64,000 nucleotides of DNA, taken from Macrolepiota albuminosa. Taxonomy: Eukaryota; Basidiomycota; Agaricomycetes; Agaricales; Agaricaceae. The position numbers and the translations under genes are program-made. The notes beneath the pieces were generated by a model, which saw only the letters and a list, made by a program, of their open reading frames with translations, was not told where the DNA came from and searched no databases. This document shows, piece after piece, positions 34,069 through 44,101 of this stretch (position 1 is its first letter; each line of letters opens with the position of its first letter). The DNA lies in NCBI GenBank assembly GCA_027475525.1, contig JAMWFC010000053.1, positions 992,001 to 1,056,000 on the forward strand, read 5' to 3'.

Positions 34069-34859
34069 GTGGGCAGGATCCTGGGCTAAGTCTAAGAGGT
34101 GACAAAGGGGAGCAGAGCTGGGGAGGATGGAGAAACAGTAAGGAGAGACCTGGGAAGGGAGACTGAGACTGGAGGACAGAAGAGAAGATGAGAATGAAAC
34201 TCAGTGAACTAGGAGACTTTTGGAGAAAAGAAAATAGATTTAGCAAGTTAAATGAGATAGACAGATGAGTATAGAGGTAGAAGTTATAGCAATATCAAGA
34301 CTACTGTAACAAGTTTCTGGCTACAAGCTAAATATTTATGGCAAATAAGATCTGAGCCATCCAGGTGAGCTCCAGAGCTGTACTCCATACAATCAGTCCT
34401 GTGTGGTGTATTGTCTGGTGTATAGCCTAGATACAAGTGTGATGCTAGGAGGATTGGTCAGGGCCCATCATGGTGTTGGGAGAATTGGCCAGGGCCCATC
34501 AGCTGGGTAAGGCTGTGTATCAGGATTGTTTGGTGGGATCTGGAGGGGTTTGGAGTTTGAAGGTGGGCACTAGTATTAGTTATGTGACAGGGCAGGAGTG
34601 CTGGGGTTTGTGTGACATGCCAGGGGTTACTGTCCTGGGGTGTTAAGAGTGCTGGTAATGATGCCCAAAAGTAGATCAGTAGCAGATATGGTTTATGGCT
34701 ACTGACCTGTACAAAATGTGTTGGGCATGCTAAGGGTTGAGGGAGTCCTGAGCAGTTCCCAGAGAACAAGTCAGAAAACAAGTTAAACAGCAAAATTTGG
34801 TGAAAGTTGGTAACAATAATTGGTAAGGGATGTGCAGCAGGCAAGATGTGCTAATGACA
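34069..34859. repeat. decayed D/F-type chromo-Gypsy LTR fragment
   Basis: ATCCTGGGCTAAGTC, AGAGACCTGGGAAGGGAG and GTGTGGTGTATTGTCTGG align in order with 57112-57445 of the GC-rich element F LTR (ATCCCGGGCTAAGTC, GTGCGGCGTATTGTCCGG), with most C and G of CpG changed to T and A. The relic continues at 36230, so a family-1 LTR was inserted into it. Confidence 0.6.
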
Positions 34860-35280
34860 AAGTATGCCTGAATGGAAGGGGAATGTGAATATGAGTAAGT
34901 GCAGCAGAGGACATGGCAAGGAAACTTGAGGCTTAGCAACAACTAAGCTGTGTGATGCCTGCCATAGGTGCAAGGCACATAGGTTTCATAAGTGTAACTG
35001 CGGCAAGCAGGCTAAGAGTGTTCAGGCAGTTGGCAACTATGAACTTAGTCAGCTCAAAAGAAATCTGAACCATGGGGTGAACTGAGGGGTGTAAACTGGG
35101 GTACTCTGTTCTGTTCTAACTAGTAACAATGGTAAATATTTATAGTAAAATGAGTTTGCCATTGCTAAGTGGCTAAGCATTGCCAAGGAGTGGCGAACTA
35201 GAAAGAATGTAAGTAGTCGCTGTGCATTAAACTAAATATTGAGAAGTTAACAAGAATACTGTCTGTCCAAGTAAAGAGAA

Positions 35281-35876
35281 TGTAAGGGTGACCTCTAGAG
35301 GCTGTGGCTCAGTCACACAGCTGGCAGAGGGAGATCCAAAGTGTATTAGAGTATGTACTGACAATATCATAATAACTACTCACCTGGCAGAGGGAGATCT
35401 AAAAAGAAGAAGTCTGGGGATTCCCTATGCCAGGTTGGATGCTTCTGGGGCTTCTGAAGCGTGGAAAACAACTGTACAGTACAATAAAACCTTAAAAACT
35501 CAAAAATTGACTAACCAAACAACTGTGCAAATAAGGCAGGAAAACTCCGGACTTTAGAAGTCAGAAAGGCAAACTCCAGCTTATATAAGCAGTTTGGAAG
35601 CGGTGCTGAAGGGCAGGAAAACTCCGGACTTTAGAAGTCAGAAAGGCAAACTCCAGCTTATATAAGCAGTTTGGAAGCGGTGCTGAAGGGCCCACACTTG
35701 TCTAAATGGTAGCTAAAGAACCAGAGTACCTCAAGAGCTGAGAGTAGTACTAACAAATAGTGTTGAAAGAATAGAAACAGTAAAATGAAATAATGTCAGA
35801 AGAAATAAGAGAATAAATGAAGGGAGAGTAAAGGAATAAGGAGTGAGAAAAGGAAGAAATGAGGAGTCCCCTGACA
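35281..35876 (-). repeat. solo LTR-E with 5-bp target duplication
   Basis: The plus-strand sequence runs TGTAAGGGTGACC to GAGTCCCCTGACA. It is flanked by GAGAA on both sides (35276-35280 and 35877-35881). It is 596 bp as written; removing the 77-bp duplication at 35535 gives 519 bp, matching the 518-bp copy at 49039-49556. A solo LTR forms by recombination between the two LTRs of a full element. The minus sense is inferred from the LTR and polypurine order at 3507-3872. Confidence 0.85.
35535..35688. repeat. 77-bp tandem duplication in solo LTR-E (likely assembly join)
   Basis: 35535-35611 repeated at 35612-35688; without it the LTR is 519 bp, like its relative. Confidence 0.9.
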
Positions 35877-36229
35877 GAGAAGGTGCTAAGCGGTGCTAGG
35901 CACCAAGATGAAACACCAGGCTGTCAGTCATAGAAAAATGTCATCATTCCAACTCATAAGTGCTGCTGCTAGCTAGTGGTACCACATGCTTTCTGAGTGA
36001 TGCCATCTGTCAATGCTTGCCGATGGTGTGATGCCAGCTGTCACTTGTCATTCTAGCTGCCAACAGTGCTATCACTGATCAGGTACATCAGTTGCTGTGA
36101 TGGATGGCCATTGGGAATAGCTTAAAATGGATAAATTGCATGTACTAAGTTCAGAATGAGTGCAGCAAGGTGTCCAGAGCTGATGCTGAGCCTGCTGTTG
36201 ATGCGTCTAGCCTGTGTGGAGTCCTATCA

Positions 36230-36600
36230 CTGGTTGTGACATTGCCTCTTCTAGTGCTGAGACCCTTTGAAGTGGCAGTGGCTGTGCATCTTCTCCATGG
36301 AAGTCAAAGTCAAAGTCTGAGGCATGATGCCATCAAAAGAGAGGGTTAAAAAAAGAAAAATTTTTTTGTTACTTTCTATTTGTCATGTTGCATCTCACTA
36401 CACCTCTTTGACCCCTCCCTCTGCTGGAAACAACTCCATGGCCTATTGGGAGGAGTATAACAGGCACTGGATAGAGTACAATTATCAGCATGACTGTCAG
36501 CAGATTGACAACCTTGCCTGTAAGTATTTCAATCCTGATCCTAGGCTCATTGTTCAGTTCTTTTCAGAGATTATGATCTATCTCTCAGGCCTGTTGTCAC
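36230..36600 (+). pseudogene. relic of the F-type antisense gene, first exon
   Basis: After an LTR end (TTGTGACA) the sequence reads LTPPSAGNNSMAYWEEYNRH, then DCQQIDNLAC. It matches exon 1 of the F gene at 58099 (TPPPAGNNSLAAWEDYDARQ, HIEELA). The intron donor is kept at the same place (GTAAGTATTTC after TTGCCT; F has GTGAGTATTCC) and ends TTGTTCAG. So this antisense gene and its intron were present in an older copy. Confidence 0.65.
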
Positions 36601-36913
36601 AGTCTCCTAAAATGTAGGACTATGTCACAATGATCTGATCATTCTTCAGAGCCATCTCCTGGTATAATTGCTGCAACTCCTTCCTGTTCATTAGGATTGT
36701 TATAGCATCAATGATCTCCAAAGTCAGCTCTAAGTTGAACAGAAAGCCTTTGTGGTTGGCCTTCAGGAACTTCTGTCATAATCTGCTTTGCATGCTTGTA
36801 TAAGCCTAAAGGGATTGACTCTATGAAGCATATCCTGCAAAGAGGCTATTATCTGAGGATCCAATCCAGGATTGCTCTGTTGACAAAAAGCCAATTGTTG
36901 ATTATGATCATAG

Positions 36914-37067
36914 AAGTAGAGTTGTGCATATACAGGATGATTGCCTTCAGTTGGAAGCAAAGCACCTGTCAGATGATGGAGCTCTCCATTAAGTAGAGTT
37001 GTGCATATACAGGATGATTGCCTTCAGTTGGAAGCAAAGCACCTGTCAGATGATGGAGCTCTCCATT
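36914..37067. repeat. 77-bp tandem duplication in the Helitron relic (likely assembly join)
   Basis: 36914-36990 repeated at 36991-37067. Confidence 0.9.
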
Positions 37068-37305
37068 GATCCTAAAGCTGTATGGTCCAGGAGCATTGGT
37101 AATTGCCTGGTCAATTTTGACTCCCAGAGATGTAAATGCAAAGGCTGCATTGTATTGGCAAATAGATGCTTTAAAAGCATCAAAAAGAGGATGGTGACCT
37201 TGGAGCAAGTTAAGCAGTTCTAATGAAGCATCTGCAAGTCTAGGCAAATCAATCTGGCCTTGCAGACAGCACATGCCAAAGTTTGTATGAGCCTGACAGT
37301 GTGGA

Positions 37306-37459
37306 CATATGACATCCATAAGACCAAGATAATGTGCTGAGAGTTCATCTATATAAGGCTGTCTTCCTCTTGGAAGAGCATTCATATGACATCCATAAGA
37401 CCAAGATAATGTGCTGAGAGTTCATCTATATAAGGCTGTCTTCCTCTTGGAAGAGCATT
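37306..37459. repeat. 77-bp tandem duplication in the Helitron relic (likely assembly join)
   Basis: 37306-37382 repeated at 37383-37459. Confidence 0.9.
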
Positions 37460-38801
37460 TATGCCTTGAATATGATCAACCCTTTGTAGGATGGGAGGTG
37501 CTGGTAGATTTTGCACAGGTGGATCCACATATTCTAAGTCCTCCTCTATATCCTCAGCAGAATTATTTCTAGGCTGTCTTTCTCTTGAAAGAGCATTTTA
37601 TAGGTTGTTGTAGGATAAGAAGATGAAGAGGAGGTTCCAGTTGCCCTGCTGCTGGATTTTGCTGCCTTCTATTGTCAACAGGATCATTCAGATCTTAAGC
37701 ACCTAGATTGTTAAAGTCCTCCTCCAAATCAGCTGCATGTTCCTGTTCTCAGCTTTGGAAAATCCTTTGAGCCCTAGCCTCATTCAAAGGCCTATGTTCA
37801 GGATTAAAATCTTCATCCTGTTAATCTTTCTTAGCCAATGCAATCTTTAAAAGTTGTCTTTGTCTCACCTCTCACTGGTGTAATATCTGTAGTTGTCTTT
37901 CTTGCTCTCTGAGCTGTTGTTGCCTCTATTGCTCTTGCAATATTGCTAGTGTCTGCTGTTGTCTGTCCTGCTCCTCAGCTGCAGCAATATGCCTCAACCT
38001 TTGTTAGTCTTGCAATGCTGCCAATGTTTGTATTTGTATAGGAGCAACCTGCTGGTTCCTTTGTCTTTCTCTATTCTAAAGTACAGGTGGCAGTGGTAGT
38101 GGCATTATGAAGTTTGGTAAAGCAGGCCCATGTAAAGCAGGAATTCTAGGTATAGGATTCCATAAAGGAGCATTCCAACCTTCAGGCAAATAAGTTTCAG
38201 GTATACTTATAGCAGTCCCACCAACTACAGGCTGATTGACTGATCCCACTCTATTATCTCTTCCATGCACGGCAGCTGGTATAGGTGCTACTATTGAAGG
38301 CATATAAGGAGCTCTATGTGCAGGAAGAGGTAGAGGTGGTATCATTCTAGGAATTGGATTTTGCAAAGGGGCATTCCATCTTTCAGATAGATGAGTTTTA
38401 GGAATAGCCCTAGCAAATAGATCCTCAGCAACAGTTGGTGGTCTAACAGGCCTCCTCAAAGAGCTAGAAGTATTTTCTCTAGGGCTTGAAGCAATTTGAT
38501 TATTTCCCCCAGTTCTCATATCCTCCATTCCTGTAGTTCCAAGTTGTACATCCTCAGATGCAAATAAGTCCACAGCAATAGTTGGTCCAATAGGCTTCTT
38601 CAAAGAGCTAGAGGCAATCTGATTATTTCTTCCAATTCCCATATCCCTAGTTTCCATATTCTCAGTTCCCATATCCCCAGTTCTACAATGAAGTAGTATA
38701 ACTACTGAAGTAGATCTTTTACTCCTATTTGCACAATGCTTATCAGGATCAGTCATTTGTAACTGTTGTAGCTTGTTTTGAATTCTAGCCTGCTGTTTTT
38801 G

Positions 38802-39300
38802 TGTAAGGGCAACCTCTAGAGGCTGTGGCTCAGTTCTACAGCTGGCAGAGGGAGATCCAAAGTGTATTAGAATATATACTGACAATATTATGATAGCTAC
38901 TCACCTAGCAGAGGGAGATCCAAAGAGAACAAGTCTAGAGATTCCCTATGCCAGGTTGGATGCTTTTGGGGCCTCTGAAGCATGGAAAACAACTGTACAG
39001 TACAACAAAACCTTAAAAACTCAAAAAATTGCCTACACAAATAATTGCACAAATAAAGGGCAAACTCTGGCAAACTCTGGCTTATATAAGCAGTCTGGAA
39101 GCGGTGCTGAGGGGCCCACACTTGTCTGAATGGTAGCTAAAGAACCAGAGCACCTCAAGGGCTGAGAATAGTACTAACAGATAGTGTTGAAAGAATAGAA
39201 ACAGTAAAATGAAATGATGTCAGAAGAAATAAGAAAATGAATGAAAGGAGAGTGAAGAGATAAGGAGTGAAGGAAGGAAGAAATGAGGAGTCCCCTGACA
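38802..39300 (-). repeat. solo LTR-E in the Helitron relic
   Basis: The plus-strand sequence starts TGTAAGGGCAACC and ends GAGTCCCCTGACA, 499 bp. The flanks are TTTTG and CTTTG, an imperfect 5-bp duplication. The Helitron N-terminal frame runs into it from 38800. Confidence 0.8.
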
Positions 39301-39370
39301 CTTTGACCTTCAGGAGTGAGTACTGGGTTCATTATTAGAATGAGTAGTTGAAGATTGCCTAAAAGAATAA

Positions 39371-39745
39371 TTTTTTAAGCATTTTTATAGCCTAAAACCA
39401 TTGAAAGACACTTACATGATGAGTGTATCAATAGCTCAAAGTTGTCAAAGTGTTACTGTAAGCTGAATAGAATTTTTCTGAATTTTTTTTTTGAATTTTT
39501 TAAGTATTTATAAAGCTCAAGAACAATAAAAGTCACTTACATAATGGTGTAAAATAGCCCAAAGTTTTACTATAAGCTGAATTGAAATTTTTTCTGATTT
39601 TTCTGTGATTTTTTCGAATTTTTTAAGCATTTTCTAAGCCCAAATATATTAAAAATCACTTATAATGATTAATTAATAGCTGAAAGTTGTCGAGCTATTG
39701 AATATTTGTTAAGATTCATCAATCAATCAATTATTACTTACTTAG
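39371..39745. repeat. three imperfect tandem copies of a 124-bp AT-rich unit
   Basis: Anchors TTTTTTAAGC at 39371, TTTTTAAGT at 39495 and TTTTAAGC at 39619 are 124 bp apart. Each is followed by AAAGNCACTTA, ATAGCTCAAAGTTG-like and GTAAGCTGAAT-like words. No coding content. It lies between the Helitron 5' side and the LINE-b tail. Confidence 0.7.
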
Positions 39746-39811
39746 TAGTTGAGTTTGAAAATTTCACTATAAAAATGTTTGTTAATGGTTATCAATTAAT
39801 CGATCAGTCAA

Positions 39812-40429
39812 TACTTTTTTTTTTTTTTTTTTGGTGGTGTTGCAGTGAGCCAGTAGACAGCACATGAATGTCAGCCTCTACTGGTCAGGACATGTGCGGG
39901 AGTTCCACAGAGAAATATATTATTTTTTGCCTTTGTCATGGTCCATCCTGTCAGAAATGCCTTTATTCACAGAGTGTGGGGCTCGGTGCTACTATCTTAT
40001 CCAATACCCACTAAAACTGCGGTTATTTTTCTCCACAACTTGAGAGGTGATGAGGATGCTGGGAGGAGGTTTTTCCATGTCCTTCTGACTATGCTGGATT
40101 TGGTTGCCTTATGCCCAAATCTTTCCTCATCTGTCACTTCAGGCAGTCCAGCTTTATCTTTCTTTTCAGCATGGCTCTAACTCTGGCTTTTATTTTGTTT
40201 TTTGTAATAGTGCATTCTGAATCCACATTTCTTGAGATTTTCCATTCACATCTTGCTTTCCATATAGCATGCGCAGCTTCTGACACTATAATTGCCTGGA
40301 ATTTGTGTTCTCCTAGATTCCTTCCTCAGTCATTACTTGCAATGCCACAACCGAGCACATCTCCTAAGGAGGGTTTAGAGAAAGGTATATTTCTTTTTTC
40401 TATCAGTGCTCCAATAAAATTCCAGATGT
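39812..40429 (-). pseudogene. LINE-b, 3' end with poly(A) tail
   Basis: On the minus strand, after the element C insertion, the frame continues WNFIGALIEKRNIPFSKPS, then AAHAIWKARCEWKI, the typical C-terminal end of fungal LINE ORF2. It finishes in a run of 18 T on the plus strand (39815-39832), the poly(A) tail. Several stops are present. The other half is at 55552-56949. With one copy of the 4-bp duplication removed, HIWNF is read across the two halves. Confidence 0.8.
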
Positions 40430-41347
40430 TGATAGGACCCCATACAGGATCAGCGCATCAACGGCAGGCTATGGCAACACGGCACAGGTCCGGGATACCT
40501 TAGCATGCGCTAACTAACCAATTTTGGCAATATTTGATGGCCACGCACGGCAAGAAGCAGATCCAATCAATGATAGCGCCGACGGCAGACAGAATGACAA
40601 CTGACAGATGGCATCAGTCACTGATGACAGCACTTAGCGAGAAGCCTGATGATCTATCAAAAACTGACAGACAGCTTGGCATTTGACCTTGGTGTCTGAC
40701 ACCGCTTAGCGCCTCAATCTGGCGCCTGACATTGCTAAGCATTTTGGACAGACAGAAGGGTGATGGATTGATAGTTTAGCTTCGCGATCTGTTGCCTGGC
40801 GTCGCCAAGGGTCTTGAAAGGACGGTAGGGATCTGAAACCATTGGAGCTACCCCTATGAAATTTTCTAGTTTACCACACTTTGGCAATGGTTGGTCACTG
40901 GCGATGGTGAACTCTTTGTAGTATATAAAGTACTTACCGACTTGTACATAGAAGAGAAAATAATAGACCAGAGTTTCCTGCTCCCCTTTCTTCAGTCTCA
41001 CTTACGCTCGAGATTTCATTTACGGTCGGCAACGTCAAACTCGTTGGCAGTTGCAGACTATCGCTAGTCTTTGGCTACGGCAGGCATTTACAACGCTTAG
41101 ACTTCGCTAAGCTTACTGTGTTCTTGCCATTGACATTGCCGTGTTCGCTTACCGCTCCCTTCATAGGCGCTTTACCTTAGCGCTTTACACTTGCCAACCC
41201 CCTTACCGACATTTCCCCATTTTCATAGGCGCGTTCTCTGGGACCTACCTGGGACTCCTCACATCACTTATAGCGTGCCCAATACTAGCTTTTGGTATGG
41301 TAACACTATAGTTATATTTGTTACTGACCAAACTTTGGGTGTCATCA
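40430..41347 (+). repeat. element C 5' LTR
   Basis: 918 bp, TGATAGGACCCC to GGTGTCATCA. It has no tandem duplication, unlike the A LTRs. Confidence 0.88.
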
Positions 41348-41349
41348 AA

Positions 41350-41367
41350 TTGGAGCCCACCGTAAGG
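41350..41367 (+). other. element C primer-binding site candidate
   Basis: TTGGAGCCCACCGTAAGG, two bases after the 5' LTR, matches the A and B sites. Confidence 0.45.
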
Positions 41368-41727
41368 GATCTCTAGGGCAGAATTCTGCCAGAAACCCGT
41401 CTCCAGCATAGGCGCCGCCTGCTAGAGCAGTCGGCAGAAGGCATAGCTCCTTCCCACCCATCAACTCCACAACCACCTGGTGCCTTACCGGGTCTCTCTC
41501 TTGCACAGGAACTACAGAACGCCACTGTAGACAAATTTCCTGATCTCTTCCCATGTTCTCTCGACTTTAGCGCTGATGACCCCTTAGCATCGCTGCTTGC
41601 CGTACCACAACCAGTTACCCCCATTACTCCGTTAACGCCTCTTTCTCAACTCATTTCTCTTACCCTGTCGCCAATCCCTAGAACCCCTTCCCCACAACCA
41701 CTAACCAAACTTGGTACCACCGTCGCC

Positions 41728-43470
41728 ATGGAACAACAAGTTCAGCGCATGCCGCCACGCAATCACTTTTCAGCACTGAAATGGGACGAGTCCAAGCCAT
41801 GGGAGCTCTCCCAGTATTTCAAGGAATTAGAGTATTTATTCAGGGATTGTGGCATTACCAACCACACACAGATGAAGGAGTACATGGCAAGATATGTGTC
41901 GTATAACATGGCAGAGACGTGGACAGGCCTTGCCGAGTTTGCCGCTTTTGTTCCTGCCGCCCCACCCATTCCAGCCCAAGGCGCTTCGTATAAAGGCTGG
42001 AAGACGGCAGTGATTCAGTTGTACCCTGGTGCTGAAGAGGCTACCCAATACTCGGTAAACGAATTACAGAAACTAGTACAGGAATCATTCGACAGCGGCA
42101 CATCGTCTCTTGGCGCATTCTCCACATATTACCGCGAATTCCAAAAGATCGCTAGGTGGTTAGTACAAAACAGCGCACATCGTCTCTTGGCGCATTCTCC
42201 ACATATTACCGCGAATTCCAAAAGATCGCTAGGTGGTTAGTACAAAACGGCAAGCTATATATTAACGAGGAATGTCGCCTATTCCAACAAGGCATCCCGA
42301 CTTCGCTTTGGACTCGCATTGCTCGCCACCTAGAGATAGTTCATCAGGCCCATCACCCAGACGAGCCCTATAACGTTGCCAACATCTTTGAAGCCGGTAA
42401 ATGGGTTCTCAAGGGGACGGACACTGGCGTTGGGCTGCAATGCGCTAGGACGAGCCCACCACCTGAGCGAACTAATGGTATCATTCCCATCCCGCCTCCT
42501 GTTGCTGACTTTGTTAAGAAGAAGGATTTCAACGCTGCCGTTACCGCTGCTGTCACTTCCGCCATGACTCGTATTGAAACTATGATTACCACCAATCTCG
42601 CTAACCGACCTGCTAATGTACCTGCATTTGGCCCTTGCCACTTCTGTGGGGAAATTGGACATACTATGACTAGAGGATGCTGCGTGACCCTAGAAAACTA
42701 CATTCAGCAAGGAAGAATTCAAAGGGCTATTGATGGCAAGATAGTTCTTACTACTGGCGCCACCATCCTCAACTACCCGGACAAGAAGTCTTTCCAGGAG
42801 CGAGTTGATGAATGGCATAGGCGCAATCCAGGACAAATCGTCACCGGCATACTTTCCGGCAACGCCAACCCTGACCCTAAACAGGCGACCCAACAGCAAA
42901 TGATTCACAAGGTCTTACACTTCGACAGCGTTGGCGACCATCCTACTTTCTCATGGGAAGAACGTATCGCCAAGCTACAGCAGGAGCTAGATTTGCTCAA
43001 GAATCAGGTCTTTGATGGGGTTGAAGTTAAGCAGCCTAAACAACCTTTTAAAGGATACAAGCCAATGCCTCCCACTAGCAAGTTACCGACTCCCGCTCCT
43101 GCCGCACCGCCAGCCACCACTCCAGAACCATCGTCATCCTCTGCAGCTCCTGAACCGCCCTTGCCACCTCTCCATCCCTACTCAGGGATTCCCGACCATT
43201 ATCATGCTCCCACACAACAAAATTTTGCCGCTCCCGAGAAACGTCCTGAGGGTGGCTACCTACCTACCGTGCCAATTTTCGACATAGAGAAATCCAACCA
43301 GGTCTTCAACTGCATTATGAAAACTGCCATCACCTTGTCAATAGAAGAACTTTGTAGTATTGCTCCCAACGTTTGCAACCAAGTCAAGACGGCAGTCACT
43401 CCTCGACAACCCTTGGCGACAACTATTGCCGAGGTCGAGGACCTCGACAATGCGCTTCCCGGTTTTCCGT
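41728..43470 (+). pseudogene. gag: element C gag
   Basis: Starts at ATG 41728 (MEQQVQRMPPRNHFSALKWD). Capsid blocks are as in A, with the zinc knuckle CHFCGEIGHTMTRGCC at about 42633-42680. The 77-bp duplication at 42098-42251 breaks the frame as written; dropping one copy gives a single frame from 41728 to about 43470. There a one-base loss in a T run (four T, five in A) shifts the frame before the protease. This is the least interrupted gag of the family. Confidence 0.85.
42098..42251. repeat. 77-bp tandem duplication in C gag (likely assembly join)
   Basis: 42098-42174 repeated at 42175-42251; dropping one copy rejoins gag. Confidence 0.92.
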
Positions 43471-44101
43471 TACCGTCGACTCTCTGGATGCTGAAGACTC
43501 TCCTGCCGACACCATCGCTAACGCCACCTCTGTGGACCCAGTAGAGACCTATCTTAGGTCAGTAGACCATGGAGAAGACCCAGAAATTCTTACCGTCACT
43601 CAAGAATCGCACACTATTCGCTCAGTCACGCTAACTGTAGACAACAAGCACAAGGTAGAGGCAATTGTAGATAGCGGGTCTCAAATCATTTCTATGGCAG
43701 CCAAAGTCGCTAACGATTTGGGCCTCATTTATGACTCTACTGTGATACTAAACATGCAGAGCGCTAACAGTACGGTGGACAGATCCCTAGGCCTTGCCAA
43801 GAATGTGCCTTGCACCCTTGGCGACATCACCTTCTACTTGCAGATACATATTTTGCGCTCCCCGGCATACGACTTACTTCTTGGCAGACCCTTCGATGTC
43901 TTGGCGCGATCAGTCGTCAAGACTGTTACCGACAACGAGACGACCTTAATGATTAGCGACCCCAATTCCGGAATCCGACGAACGGTGCCAACGTTCCCTA
44001 GGGGACAACAAAAAGGCGCCCGTGCTAAGCCCCCGGAGTTTACCGACCAACATGCCAACGAGCCTCCCCACCAGTGTTTTCACAGACCATTGAGGAGGTG
44101 A
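43471..44101 (+). pseudogene. element C protease region
   Basis: Retropepsin motif IVDSGSQIISMAAKVANDLG (about 43665-43725) and DLLLGRPFDVLARSV further on. The frame ends at TGA 44099-44101, just after the TGTTTTC site. Confidence 0.78.
44075..44081 (+). promoter_or_regulatory. candidate -1 ribosomal frameshift site, element C
   Basis: TGTTTTC with the same codon phase as in A and B; the pol frame is open in -1 from here. Confidence 0.55.

Larger units (their letters stand above)
34860..36229 (-). repeat. decayed family-1 LTR, interrupted by a solo LTR-E
   Basis: On the minus strand it starts TGATAGGACTCCACACAGG at 36229. It has the same internal words as 33306-34068. It is split by the solo LTR at 35281-35876 and resumes after the target duplication. 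The left limit is approximate. Confidence 0.6.
36601..38801 (-). pseudogene. Helitron relic, N-terminal part of the Rep/helicase protein
   Basis: On the minus strand the frames read ICPHCQAHTNFGMCCLQGQI, LPRLADASLELLNLLQGHHP, YNAAFAFTSLGVKID, GPYSFRINGELHHLTGALLP and HPVYAQLYFYD. These are the CPHC-type finger and Helitron-like N domain that precede the rolling-circle Rep domain. Toward 38801 there is a long Gln/Pro-rich N-terminal extension (QKQQARIQNKLQQLQ). The Rep catalytic motif and the helicase are absent: the relic ends near 36601. Two 77-bp duplications (36914 and 37306) and many stops interrupt it. Confidence 0.8.

Noticed and set aside
36324..36617. 97-codon plus ORF as a stand-alone gene
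   Set aside because: It is a relic of the F antisense gene's first exon running into its intron.
39371..39745. CRISPR-like array
   Set aside because: The repeats are long, AT-rich, imperfect and contiguous with no spacers, in a eukaryotic repeat region.
39815..39832. T run as a simple-sequence repeat
   Set aside because: Its position at the end of the LINE-b reading frame marks it as the poly(A) tail.
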